NCBI RefSeq assembly: GCF_009834785.1
Contig: NZ_WUYX01000029.1
Location: 1 to 64,000 of the forward strand
Source of the DNA: Natronorubrum halalkaliphilum
Lineage (GTDB): Archaea > Halobacteriota > Halobacteria > Halobacteriales > Natrialbaceae
DNA length: 64,000 nt
Direction of reading: 5' to 3'
Shown here one piece after another: positions 7,995-16,245 of this stretch (position 1 is the stretch's first letter; the number at the start of each line of letters is the position of its first letter). Under the pieces are notes generated by a model. It saw only the letters and a list, made by a program, of their open reading frames with translations, did no database searches and was not told the origin of the DNA. A program made the position numbers and the translations under genes.

Positions 7995-8987
7995 ATGCCG
8001 ACCGAAACCACGGAGACCGAGACGGTTGCACAGGCTCAAAAGACGGTGCTCGATGCCCGGGATGTTGCGAAAGGCTTCGGCGACGGCGCGGTTCTCGAGG
8101 GGATCGACCTGAGGGTCGCGGAGGGCGAACTCCTCACGCTGATGGGGCCAAACGGCGTCGGCAAGTCCGTACTGCTGTCGTGTCTCGCCGGCAGCACCGA
8201 CCCCGACGCCGGCACGATCGAACTGTTCGACGGGCTCTCGCCGACCGAAGCGCGCTCGGAAACGAGCGTCGCGTTACAGGGAGAGACGATCGATCCGGAC
8301 CTGACAGGCCGCGAGAACCTGCAGTTCTACGGCGACTTGCATCCACGAGCGACCGACGACTGGCGGGAGATCGCCGATCGGCTTGAACTGACCGACGACC
8401 TCGACCGACCGGCTCGGGAGTACTCCGGCGGCATGGCCCGCAAACTCGAGTTGACGATCGCGCTCACCGTCGACGCGAAGCTGTACCTGCTCGACGAACC
8501 CACGGCGGAACTGGACCTTGCGATGATTCAGACGGTACACGACCTCCTCCTGGAGTACAGCGGGGACGGAAAGACGATCCTCATGACGAGCCACGCGCCC
8601 CTAGACGCTCAGATAGCCGACCGGATCGCGTTCGTACAGCAGGGACGCGTCGTCGCGACGGATCGCCCCTCGGCGCTGCTCGAGGACCTCCCACCGACTG
8701 TCCGGGTCCGCGGTGGAATGGCCCCCGAGTCGGCATTTCTCGCTGACCGGGTGTTCCAGCGCGGCGACGAAATCAGGGGCTTTCTCGCTCCGGAGACCGA
8801 CCTCGAGACGATCGAGGGAGCGATCGACTCCGGCCGGAACCGCGTGACCGTCGAGCGGGACCCGCCGTCGTACACGGACCTGTTCAATTACTACACGTAC
8901 GTCCAGCCGACTCGCGATGCGGAAACGATGGCGACCGATACCGAATCGACTCGAGATCGACGCGACGCTACGGTTACGGACCGATGA
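7995..8987 (+). CDS. ABC transporter ATP-binding protein
   Basis: A 330-residue ATPase. Walker A is GPNGVGKS (residues 51-58), the signature is YSGGMARK, and Walker B is LYLLDEPTAELD followed by a MTSHAP switch. After the nucleotide-binding domain, about 90 C-terminal residues form an extra region similar in position to the C-terminal domain of drug-export ATPases (DrrA/CcmA-like). It pairs with the permease encoded 2 nt upstream and is preceded by a strong Shine-Dalgarno site. Its last 4 nt overlap the next gene (ATGA). An exporter role is likely from the ABC-2 partner. Confidence 0.92.
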   Translation: MPTETTETETVAQAQKTVLDARDVAKGFGDGAVLEGIDLRVAEGELLTLMGPNGVGKSVLLSCLAGSTDPDAGTIELFDGLSPTEARSETSVALQGETIDPDLTGRENLQFYGDLHPRATDDWREIADRLELTDDLDRPAREYSGGMARKLELTIALTVDAKLYLLDEPTAELDLAMIQTVHDLLLEYSGDGKTILMTSHAPLDAQIADRIAFVQQGRVVATDRPSALLEDLPPTVRVRGGMAPESAFLADRVFQRGDEIRGFLAPETDLETIEGAIDSGRNRVTVERDPPSYTDLFNYYTYVQPTRDAETMATDTESTRDRRDATVTDR

Positions 8988-9655
8988 CTGACAACATCGA
9001 CCACACGGACGACCCGCCGAGAGATTCGGAACCGGACGTCGACGCGTTGCGCGACGACATTCGCCAGATCAAATCGGCAATGGCCATCGAGGATCGGTAC
9101 CCCGGGCAGCGACGGCTGTGGCTCGTCCACGGCGTCGTCGTCGGTCTCGCCGGCGTGCTCACGAACGTCATGTTCGTCTACCCGTGGCCGCAGTACGTCT
9201 ACATTCTCGTCTGGGCGGCCGTCTTCGCGCTGGTCGGGTTCACCCAGTGGCAGACGAGTGCACGAGCGGGAACCGCCGTCGACGACCCCGCTCCGAAACC
9301 GAGTTGGACGATCGTCTTCGGTACGCTCGTCGCCGGACTATTCGTCATAACGGCGATCGTCGACCCCGTACTCGCCGACGTCGAGAGTGTTCTCCGAGGG
9401 GCGTTCTTCTTCAGTCTCGCCTTCGCCGTCCTCGGGATGGGGTATCTCCTCGCCGGCACGATTCTGCGCGCCTACCGCATTCGCGCCATCGACCGGTATC
9501 CGTTCTACGTCAACGGCGCGTGGATCCTGGCGTTCGCGACGGTCATGCCGTTCGTCGAGTGGCTGCAGTACGTCGGCTACGGCCTGTTCGGAATCCTCTT
9601 CTTCCTTCACGGCGCAGGAACGTACTACCTGCTGACCTACCGCCTGAGCGACTGA
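8984..9655 (+). CDS. polytopic membrane protein of ABC operon
   Basis: A 223-residue protein with an acidic cytoplasmic N-terminus of about 45 residues and roughly six membrane helices grouped as two, one, then three. I do not recognise a family. It overlaps the ATPase gene by 4 nt and is followed 13 nt later by a winged-helix gene, so it belongs to the exporter operon. A helper subunit or a membrane partner of the regulator are both possible. Nothing in the sequence shows enzymatic motifs. Confidence 0.8.
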   Translation: MTDNIDHTDDPPRDSEPDVDALRDDIRQIKSAMAIEDRYPGQRRLWLVHGVVVGLAGVLTNVMFVYPWPQYVYILVWAAVFALVGFTQWQTSARAGTAVDDPAPKPSWTIVFGTLVAGLFVITAIVDPVLADVESVLRGAFFFSLAFAVLGMGYLLAGTILRAYRIRAIDRYPFYVNGAWILAFATVMPFVEWLQYVGYGLFGILFFLHGAGTYYLLTYRLSD

Positions 9656-9668
9656 CCTGTGACTCATC

Positions 9669-9968
9669 ATGGAGTTCGACAAACTCGTCCACCAGCCGAC
9701 CCGGTTGCAAATCTTCGCGTATCTCTACCGTCACGAACGGGCGACCTTTTCGGAAATCCAGAACGAACTGGATATCACCGACGGCAACCTCTCCGGCCAC
9801 ATCCAGCGGATGGAGGACGCCGACGCCGTCGCCGTCGAGAAACAGTTCGTCGATCGGCGGCCACAGACCACCTACGAACTGACCGAAGACGGCCGACGGA
9901 CGTTCGAATCCCACGTCGACACCCTCGAGACGCTGCTCGATCAACTCGAGGGCGACGACGCGGGGTAA
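9669..9968 (+). CDS. winged-helix transcriptional regulator
   Basis: A 99-residue winged helix close to the minimal domain. It begins DKLVHQPTRLQIFAYLYRH, followed by the recognition-helix region ITDGNLSGHIQRMEDADAV and a wing (RRPQTTYELTEDGRRTF). This arrangement matches the small MarR/ArsR-like 'winged helix DNA-binding' proteins found after ABC exporter operons. The C-terminal helix ending DQLEGDDAG is probably for dimerisation. It lies 13 nt after the membrane-protein gene and probably autoregulates the operon; the ligand is unknown. Confidence 0.87.
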   Translation: MEFDKLVHQPTRLQIFAYLYRHERATFSEIQNELDITDGNLSGHIQRMEDADAVAVEKQFVDRRPQTTYELTEDGRRTFESHVDTLETLLDQLEGDDAG

Positions 9969-10040
9969 GCGGGTCGAAATAACTCGCGGCCGCTCTGCAG
10001 GACCGGTGACCTTTTGCTCGCCCCACGCAGTCGTTCCCAC

Positions 10041-11036
10041 ATGAGCGATCCAGCGGACGATGAGTCCGAGGCTGAGCAACTCACTTACGCCGAGACCGGT
10101 GTCGATATCGAGGCTAGCGAGGACGCAACCGCAGCCTTGCTCGAGGCCTTCGGCAGCGACCTTCGAACCGAGTACGCGGGTCTGATCGACATCGGCGATC
10201 GGTATCTCGCGCTGGCGACCGACGGCGTCGGCACCAAGCTGCTGGTGGCGGAGGCCGTCGAGGACTTCTCGACGATCGGCATCGACTGCATCGCGATGAA
10301 CGTCAACGATCTCGCCGCAGCGGGCGTCGAGCCCGTCGCCTTCGTCGACTACCTCGCGATCGACGAACCCGACGAGGAGCTCACCAACCAGATCGGCGAG
10401 GGGCTCGCAGTCGGCCTCGAGGAGGCTGACCTGACGATGCTCGGCGGCGAGACGGCCGTCATGCCCGAGGTCGTCAAAGGGTTCGACCTTGCGGGGACCT
10501 GCGTCGGATTGGCCGGCAAAGACGACGTGCTCGAAGGCGAGGCCGAGGTCGGCGACGTGCTCGTCGGCTTTGCCTCGAACGGCATCCACTCGAACGGGCT
10601 GACGCTGGCCCGGGAAGCGGTGACGCGCGAGCACGAGTACACCGACCCGTTCCCGCCGAACCCCGAGCGCTCGATCGGCGAGGAACTGTTACGGCCGACG
10701 CGGCTCTATACGGACCTGCTCGAGCCGATGGGCAACCACGACGTTCGGGCGGCGGCCCACATCACGGGCGGCGGCTGGACGAATCTGCTCCGGATGGGCG
10801 AACGGAAGTACGTGATCGACGATCCGTTCCCCGCCCAGTCGGTGTTCGAGTTCGTGCAGACGGAGGGGAACGTGACCGACGAGGAGATGCACCGCACGTT
10901 CAACATGGGCACTGGCTTCGTCGTTGCGCTGCCCGAAGACCGCGCGACGGAACTCGTCGCCGCGACCGACGGCCGGGTTATCGGCCGCGTCGAGGGCGGA
11001 AATTCAGTCGAGATCCGCGGGCTCTCGCTGTCCTGA
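10041..11036 (+). CDS. purM: phosphoribosylformylglycinamidine cyclo-ligase (AIR synthetase)
   Basis: A 331-residue PurM, of normal family length. It catalyses ATP-dependent closure of FGAM to aminoimidazole ribotide in purine synthesis. Recognisable blocks are LTYAETGVDIEA at the N-terminus, LALATDGVGTKL (ATP/substrate loop), CIAMNVNDLAAAGVEPVAFVD, LGGETAVMPEV, GFASNGIHSNGLTLAR and AHITGGGWTNLLRM. The ATG at 10041 (MSDPAD) is chosen over one nine codons upstream that encodes an Arg-rich stretch. It is monocistronic and convergent with the Usp gene. No other purine gene is adjacent. Confidence 0.97.
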   Translation: MSDPADDESEAEQLTYAETGVDIEASEDATAALLEAFGSDLRTEYAGLIDIGDRYLALATDGVGTKLLVAEAVEDFSTIGIDCIAMNVNDLAAAGVEPVAFVDYLAIDEPDEELTNQIGEGLAVGLEEADLTMLGGETAVMPEVVKGFDLAGTCVGLAGKDDVLEGEAEVGDVLVGFASNGIHSNGLTLAREAVTREHEYTDPFPPNPERSIGEELLRPTRLYTDLLEPMGNHDVRAAAHITGGGWTNLLRMGERKYVIDDPFPAQSVFEFVQTEGNVTDEEMHRTFNMGTGFVVALPEDRATELVAATDGRVIGRVEGGNSVEIRGLSLS

Positions 11037-11117
11037 TACCGGCTCCGCGCCGAACGACCTCCCACCCGTACTCGACGTCGAACTGAACCAACACTGCGAA
11101 AAACGAACGCGAGGCGA

Positions 11118-11585
11118 TTACAGCGTCGTAACCGGCCTGCTGGAGGTGTCCGCGACCGAATCGGGGACGCTTCGGAACAGCGGGCGAAGCGTCGTCTGCG
11201 GATGGTCGGCGATGACGATCCGATCGACGGCCTGTTCCTCCGCGTAGTCGACGATCTCACGGGCCGCGTTCCCGGATCGGACGACCAGTTCGATCTCCCT
11301 GTCGTTTCGGTCCGCGAGTTCGAGCGCTCGAGCGAGCGCGCGCTCGGCCCGTCGTCGCTGGGCCCAGGTGAACCGATCCGGGGAGGGACAGAGTTCTTCG
11401 TTCTCCTCGAGGGAGTCCGGAATGACGTACTCACACGGATCGCGGCCCCCGAACGGTCCGATTGAACTCCTCGCGTCGGTCACGTGGAGCACGGAAACCC
11501 TCGCGCCGGGGTATTCTTCGAACGCGTACTCGAGGGCCGCCGCCGACGATTCGCTCGGCCCCATCGCGACCAACACGTGTGCCAT
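11118..11585 (-). CDS. universal stress protein-like protein, ATP motif absent
   Basis: A 155-residue UspA-fold protein. It starts MAHVLVAMGPSESSAAALEYAF, like the family, and has the central helix EIVDYAEEQAVDRIVIADHPQTT. ATP-binding Usps continue with G-x2-G-x9-G-S/T; here the equivalent stretch is HPQTTLRPLFRSVPDSVAD, with none of those glycines, so it probably belongs to the non-ATP-binding class. A Cys-containing insert (about residues 45-65) is unusual. It is leftward and monocistronic, and its role is unknown beyond the stress-protein fold. Confidence 0.8.
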   Translation of the reverse strand: MAHVLVAMGPSESSAAALEYAFEEYPGARVSVLHVTDARSSIGPFGGRDPCEYVIPDSLEENEELCPSPDRFTWAQRRRAERALARALELADRNDREIELVVRSGNAAREIVDYAEEQAVDRIVIADHPQTTLRPLFRSVPDSVADTSSRPVTTL

Positions 11586-11703
11586 GTACTCGAGTTATCC
11601 AGAGTCAGTATATACTTTTTCGTTTCCGAGTAAATGTCGAGACTCGAATTACCGTCGACGAGCACCGGGATCTCATTTACGGACCACCGGTTGCTGGCAC
11701 CCC

Positions 11704-12243
11704 TTATCGATCAGACTCGCTCTCGCCGTCCATCCCCGACGGTTCGGCCGTTCCGGTTGCGGCGCGGATCGTCTCGTACTCGTCGTCGCTGTAGGCGATG
11801 AACCGAATCTCTGCGAGCGTCTCCGGTTCGTACCGGCCGATCTCCTCGCCGATGAGTTCGGCCCCTGTCACGAGGTCGAAGCCGGCGACGCCACAGCCGA
11901 GGGCCGGAATCACGAGCGACCGACAGCCGAGTTCGTCGGCGCGCTCGAGCGCGTTTCGCGTCGCGTCTCGAATGCTTTCTCGAGTCGCTTCCCCGGAGCC
12001 GTAGTGGGCCATCGCTGCGGCGTGGATGACGTACTCCGCGTCGAGGTCGTAGGCGTCGGTGACCGCGACCTTGCCGAGGTCGACCGGCCCCTTCTCGGTG
12101 GCTTCCTCGTTGATCCCCGCGCCCGCGCCTCGCTTGAGTGCGCCGGCGACGCCGGACCCCATCTCGAGGCTCGTTCCGGCGGCGTTGACGAGCGCATCCG
12201 CCGACTGTGCGGCGATATCTCCCTGAACAACGTCGAACTCCAT
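11704..12243 (-). CDS. macro domain ADP-ribose-binding protein
   Basis: A 179-residue macro domain. MEFDVVQGDIAAQSADALVNAAGTSLEMGSGVAGAL contains the NAAG and GSGVAGAL loops that contact ADP-ribose, and IPALGCGVAGFD is the second phosphate loop. Family members hydrolyse ADP-ribose-1''-phosphate or O-acetyl-ADP-ribose, or remove ADP-ribose from proteins. The NxxG-type catalytic Asn is present. MEFDVV at 12243 is the usual first strand, so I start there rather than seven codons upstream. The C-terminal tail after residue about 165 is acidic and disordered-looking. Leftward, single gene. Confidence 0.92.
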   Translation of the reverse strand: MEFDVVQGDIAAQSADALVNAAGTSLEMGSGVAGALKRGAGAGINEEATEKGPVDLGKVAVTDAYDLDAEYVIHAAAMAHYGSGEATRESIRDATRNALERADELGCRSLVIPALGCGVAGFDLVTGAELIGEEIGRYEPETLAEIRFIAYSDDEYETIRAATGTAEPSGMDGESESDR

Positions 12244-12337
12244 ACGCGCGGGTACGACCGCCATCAGTTTGAAACTGATCCCGAGGGATCACGATCGGCG
12301 TTCCCATCTTCTTAGGCCGACCAAAACCTTTTTAGAA

Positions 12338-12351
12338 TTAGGCTCACCTAA
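12338..12351. promoter_or_regulatory. iron-box-like palindrome (DtxR/Idr type)
   Basis: TTAGGCTCACCTAA is an inverted repeat with TTAGG/CCTAA arms, the form bound by DtxR-family iron regulators (Idr1/Idr2/SirR in haloarchaea). It lies between a TATA-like ctttttaga (about 12329-12337) and the ATG at 12361. That spacing implies a leaderless transcript whose start site the bound protein would block. A half-site, acttcaccta, follows directly. Confidence 0.6.
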
Positions 12352-12360
12352 CTTCACCTA

Positions 12361-12534
12361 ATGGACGTACCCGCCCGAAGGCAGGATTCCGAACTCGACG
12401 ACGACGACGCACTCGAGGAGCCGGCGGCGGTCGTGACCAGTCACGAGACCCGCCCCGGCAAGGTCGTCTTTACCGAACAGAACAACAGCGACGGCTGGAT
12501 CGCGACCGATCTCGCCGTCGACCTCGAGCGATAA
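12361..12534 (+). CDS. 57-residue acidic haloarchaeal protein (DUF7331-like)
   Basis: A 57-residue protein starting MDVPARRQDSELDDDD and ending IATDLAVDLER. The core (VVTSHETRPGKVVFTEQNN, then SDGWIATD) resembles a conserved family of very small haloarchaeal proteins, which I believe is DUF7331. A TATA-like element 25-30 nt upstream makes the ATG at 12361 the likely first base of the mRNA. An iron-box-like palindrome overlaps the promoter, so metal-responsive expression is likely. The function is unknown. dpsA lies about 200 bp downstream on the other strand. Confidence 0.75.
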   Translation: MDVPARRQDSELDDDDALEEPAAVVTSHETRPGKVVFTEQNNSDGWIATDLAVDLER

Positions 12535-12729
12535 CGCGCTTCGTTCGCTCGCGTTCAGGATCAACAGATCGCTGCTCGAGCCCGTTCGTACTGACCGTCT
12601 TTCTCCCCCGATCGCGTCAGTTCGACTCCGTTCGGCAACGGCCGTAGACGAAGATAGCCGCCGCTCGGGGTGGGTCGGTCGTTGTGCGGATGGGAAAATT
12701 CGATTTCGGCGCTGCGTGACGTTCGTCCG

Positions 12730-13275
12730 TTACTTCGTCGCTTCTTCCAGGACGAGCGTGTCGTCCTCGAGGTAGTGTTCGAAGTGGTGGCCGTCTTCCT
12801 CAAGCGTGACGAGGATATTCCGCAGAATCTCGGCGGTCGCGTAGTCGCCGAGGTTGTCTGCGAGTTCGATGCTGTCGCGCATCGACTCGATGATGTCGCC
12901 GTACATCTCGAGGTCGTTCTGGAACATCGTCCGGACGTCGTAGACGTCCTCGCCCTCGAACTCGACGGTTGCGCGCTGCTCCTGGTTGGCCGGACCCGAG
13001 ACGGGGACGCCGCCGAGCGCCTGGGCGCGCTCCGCGATTACGTCTGCGCCCTCCTCGACGTGTTCATAGGCCTCCTCGAGGAACTCGTGTAGCGGGAGGA
13101 ACTCCGCACCTTCGACGACCCAGTGGTGCTTTTTGAGCTGGTGGTACAGCACGTACGAGTTCGCCAGCTCCGTGTTCAGCGCGTCGACGATCTGTTCGGC
13201 CTTCTCCTGCTCGAGCCGAAGCTCGTTCTCTTCGACGACGTCTGCCTGTTGACGGACGGTTTTCTGGGTGCTCAT
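12730..13275 (-). CDS. dpsA: Dps-type ferritin (DNA-protecting iron storage)
   Basis: A 181-residue ferritin-like protein matching haloarchaeal DpsA. It assembles into a 12-subunit cage that oxidises Fe(II) with peroxide and stores it, protecting DNA. Ligand-bearing segments are LYHQLKKHHWVVEG, PLHEFLEEAYEHVEEGADVIAERAQALGG and the C-terminal LVTLEEDGHHFEHYLEDD. The TATA element gttttaagtg (13301-13310, minus strand) is centred 30 nt before the ATG, giving a short or absent leader. It diverges from the aldehyde dehydrogenase gene. I see no iron box in this promoter. Confidence 0.95.
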   Translation of the reverse strand: MSTQKTVRQQADVVEENELRLEQEKAEQIVDALNTELANSYVLYHQLKKHHWVVEGAEFLPLHEFLEEAYEHVEEGADVIAERAQALGGVPVSGPANQEQRATVEFEGEDVYDVRTMFQNDLEMYGDIIESMRDSIELADNLGDYATAEILRNILVTLEEDGHHFEHYLEDDTLVLEEATK

Positions 13276-13300
13276 CGTACTATCTGCTACACGCGCTTTC

Positions 13301-13310
13301 CACTTAAAAC
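13301..13310 (-). promoter_or_regulatory. TATA element of dpsA
   Basis: On the minus strand the sequence reads gttttaagtg, centred about 30 nt from the dpsA start codon. The region up to the divergent aldehyde dehydrogenase gene is very AT-rich (13318-13350) and probably holds both promoters. Confidence 0.6.
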
Positions 13311-13480
13311 CTTCCCATGAGAAAATATTTTTTCCGTATATAGAAATATCTGTTCCCGAAACACCCCGTTATATTTCGGGTGTGGTGCTAGTTATCCCAC
13401 GTCTGATGTTTACATCCAACATGATTTTGTTTTTTCGTGGGTGAGTAAACATTTTCAGTGTGGGGGTCCAAGTGGTGGGT

Positions 13481-14950
13481 ATGGCAACGAGAGTCGCACA
13501 GCGGAGAGAGCAGATTTACGTAGACGGTGAGTGGCTCGAGACCGAGAGCGTGCTTTCGGTCTCGGATCTCGCCGACGGTGGCACCTTCGCGCAGGTCGCC
13601 GCTGCGGATCCGGCCGCAGCACAGACCGCACTGAAAGCGGCCCACGAGATCAAACCCGAACTGCGCCAGACGACCGTCGTCGAGCGCGCCGAGTGGTGTG
13701 AAACGATCGCCGATGGGCTCCGCGAGCGCGAGGAGGAACTCGCGGAGATCATCGTCCGCGAGGCGGGCAAACCGATCTCGTCGGCTCGCGGCGAGGTCGG
13801 CCAGGCTGCGGAACGGTTCGACCGCGCCGCCGAGGAAGCGCGGAACATCGTCAGCAAAGGCGAGTTCCGCGAGGGGTCGACCGACGGCCACGAGGGCTGG
13901 CAGGCGATCGTCAAACACGAGCCGATCGGTGCGGTGCTCTGTATCACGCCGTACAACTACCCGCTGGCTACCACGGCATTACAGGTTGCCCCTGCACTCG
14001 CCGCGGGTAACAGCGTTCTCCTCAAACCCGCGAGCAAGACGCCGATTTCGGCGGCGATCCTTGCGGAGGTCATCGCCGATGTCGACGGGATTCCGGACGG
14101 CGCGTTCAACTTCGTTCCCGGTGAGGCCAGCGAGATCGGTGATATCCTCTCGGGCGACGATCGCATCAACGCGATCGCTATGACGGGCTCCTCGGGAGCC
14201 GGCAAACACGTCGCCGGCGAGAGCGGGATGGTCAACCTCCACATGGAACTGGGCGGCAACGCGCCGGCGATCGTCTTCGACGACGCCGATCTCGCGGACG
14301 TGGCAAGCAACTGCGCCAAGGGCTCGTTCAAGTACGCCGGCCAGCGTTGCTCGGCCGTCTCCCGCGTGCTCGCTCACGAGTCGGTCCACGACGAACTGGT
14401 CGATCTCATCGACGGCCAGATGGACGCCTGGCGAGCCGGTAACCTCTTCGATGAGGACACCGCCCTCGGCCCGCTCATCTCCGAGGAGCAGGCCGACTGG
14501 GTCGAGACGCTGGTCGAGGACGCGCTCGACAAGGGTGCGGACCTCGTCCGCGGCGGCGAGCGCCGCGCACCTGAGGGAGTTCCGGACGAACTCGGAAACC
14601 AGTTCTTCGAACCGACGCTGCTCGCGAACGTCCCCCGTGACGCCCGCATCATCGACGAAGAGCAGTTCGGTCCCGTCGCCGTCGTCACCACCTTCGAAGA
14701 CGAGGACGACGCTATCGATATCGCCAACAGCTCCGACCTCGCGCTCGACGCTGCGGTCTTTACGAACGACCACGGGCGAGCGATGAACGTAGCAAACCGC
14801 GTCGATGCCGGTGCCGTCCGAATCAACGGCGCGCCGAGCCACGGTCTCGGCGACATCCCCTTCGGCGGCAACAAGGACTCCGGAATCGGGCGCGAAGGGC
14901 TCGACGCCTCTATTCACGAGATGCTTCGCAAGAAGAGCATCGTCCTCTGA
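13481..14950 (+). CDS. NAD(P)-dependent aldehyde dehydrogenase, GapN-like
   Basis: A 489-residue class 3-type ALDH. Catalytic Cys290 lies in GQRCSAVSRV and general base Glu256 in HMELGGNAP. Other blocks are ITPYNYPLATTALQVAPALAAGN, LLKPASKTPISA, EEQFGPVAVVTTF and GDIPFGGNKDSGIGREG. The C-terminal blocks resemble non-phosphorylating glyceraldehyde-3-phosphate dehydrogenase (GapN) more than betaine or succinate-semialdehyde enzymes, and a sugar kinase follows, so a role in sugar catabolism is plausible. The substrate is not proven. The start at 13481 (MATRVAQ) follows typical homologue starts; the seven preceding codons are unlikely. Confidence 0.9.
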   Translation: MATRVAQRREQIYVDGEWLETESVLSVSDLADGGTFAQVAAADPAAAQTALKAAHEIKPELRQTTVVERAEWCETIADGLREREEELAEIIVREAGKPISSARGEVGQAAERFDRAAEEARNIVSKGEFREGSTDGHEGWQAIVKHEPIGAVLCITPYNYPLATTALQVAPALAAGNSVLLKPASKTPISAAILAEVIADVDGIPDGAFNFVPGEASEIGDILSGDDRINAIAMTGSSGAGKHVAGESGMVNLHMELGGNAPAIVFDDADLADVASNCAKGSFKYAGQRCSAVSRVLAHESVHDELVDLIDGQMDAWRAGNLFDEDTALGPLISEEQADWVETLVEDALDKGADLVRGGERRAPEGVPDELGNQFFEPTLLANVPRDARIIDEEQFGPVAVVTTFEDEDDAIDIANSSDLALDAAVFTNDHGRAMNVANRVDAGAVRINGAPSHGLGDIPFGGNKDSGIGREGLDASIHEMLRKKSIVL

Positions 14951-15117
14951 TCCGTCCGCACACGAACCGTCCCGTCCGCGCTCCACATCGGTCGGCACGT
15001 TCCCGCTGACCGCTTGCGACCGCTCCTCTCTCGTTCGTCCCCGTCCAACGCCGCCATCCTCGAGAGCGATCGGCCGACAAAGGTACGCCTAACTTGTCGG
15101 CTGCGAGAGAGACAGCT

Positions 15118-16140
15118 ATGACGCACGACGTACTCGTCGCCGGCGAGACACTGATCGACTTCCTCCCCGAGCGGCCGGGCTCGCTCGAGGACGTCTCGGG
15201 CTTCGATCGACGTCCCGGCGGTGCGCCGGCGAACGTCGCCGTCGCACTCGCTCGCCTCGAGCACGCGCCGCTGTTCTGGACCCGCGTCGGCGACGACCCG
15301 TTCGGTCGCTACCTCGAGTCGACGCTCTCGGACGCTGGACTTCCGACCAAATTCGTCGAGCGCGATCCCGATGCGAAAACGACGCTCGCGTTCGTCACCC
15401 ACGACGAGTCGGGCGACCGCGAGTTCACTTTCTACCGCGACGACACCGCGGATACGCGCCTCGATCCCGGCCGAGTCGACGACGCGACGCTCGCGGACCT
15501 CGAGTGGGTCCACGTCGGCGGCGTGACCCTCGCGGGCGGCTCGTCCCGCGAGGCGACGCTCGACCTCCTCGAGCGAGCGTCTACGGCGGGGTGTACCACC
15601 TCGTTCGATCCGAACTTCAGACCGGAGCTGTGGGCCGACGCGGAGACGTTCGCGCGCGTCGGCCGCGAGGCACTCGCAGCCGTCGACGTCTGTAAGGCGA
15701 CCGTCGAGGAACTCGAGGCGTTGGGGTTTGCCGGCGATTCACCCGACGCGCTCGCCCGCGCCGTCCTCGAGTACGGCGACGATGAAGCGGGTCCCCACAC
15801 CGTCTTCGTCACTCGGGGAAGCGAGGGAGCGCTCGCGGTCGCCTCGGCGGCTGCGCTGTGGGATTCGGGGCCGGAATCGAAGCTCGGGACGAAGTCGAAT
15901 CCGGAATCGAACGAAGTGGCGCATGGTGGATTCGAAGCCGATGCCGTCGATACGACCGGCGCGGGCGACGCGTTCGTCGCGGGCGTTATCGCCGCGTTGC
16001 GAGACGGCCGGTCGCTCGCGGGCACCCTCGAGTTCGCCAACGCGGTCGCCGCGACGGCGACGACCGACGCGGGAGCGATGGCCGCCCTGCCGACCCGCGA
16101 CGCCGTCGAGTCGATGCTCGAGGACGTGCCGGATTCGTAG
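15118..16140 (+). CDS. PfkB-family sugar kinase
   Basis: A 340-residue ribokinase/PfkB kinase. It begins VLVAGETLIDFLPERPG, has the substrate-side RRPGGAPANVAVALARL block, TSFDPNFRPELW, and the C-terminal signature DTTGAGDAFVAGV, whose Asp is the catalytic base. Family members phosphorylate fructose, ribose or 2-keto-3-deoxygluconate. The Asp-Pro-Asn-Phe-Arg block is shared by fructokinases and KDG kinases. Position after a GapN-like gene fits a modified Entner-Doudoroff or fructose pathway, but the substrate is inferred only. The ATG at 15118 matches the first strand of the fold. Confidence 0.9.
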   Translation: MTHDVLVAGETLIDFLPERPGSLEDVSGFDRRPGGAPANVAVALARLEHAPLFWTRVGDDPFGRYLESTLSDAGLPTKFVERDPDAKTTLAFVTHDESGDREFTFYRDDTADTRLDPGRVDDATLADLEWVHVGGVTLAGGSSREATLDLLERASTAGCTTSFDPNFRPELWADAETFARVGREALAAVDVCKATVEELEALGFAGDSPDALARAVLEYGDDEAGPHTVFVTRGSEGALAVASAAALWDSGPESKLGTKSNPESNEVAHGGFEADAVDTTGAGDAFVAGVIAALRDGRSLAGTLEFANAVAATATTDAGAMAALPTRDAVESMLEDVPDS

Positions 16141-16245
16141 GACAGCCGTACGAGAGCCCTCGAGATCGATCAACGGTCGCTGACGGAAACCAGTACGGGG
16201 CCTGCAAGCCAATCAGCTAACGTTTTCCAGTCCCCTTCGTTTGCT

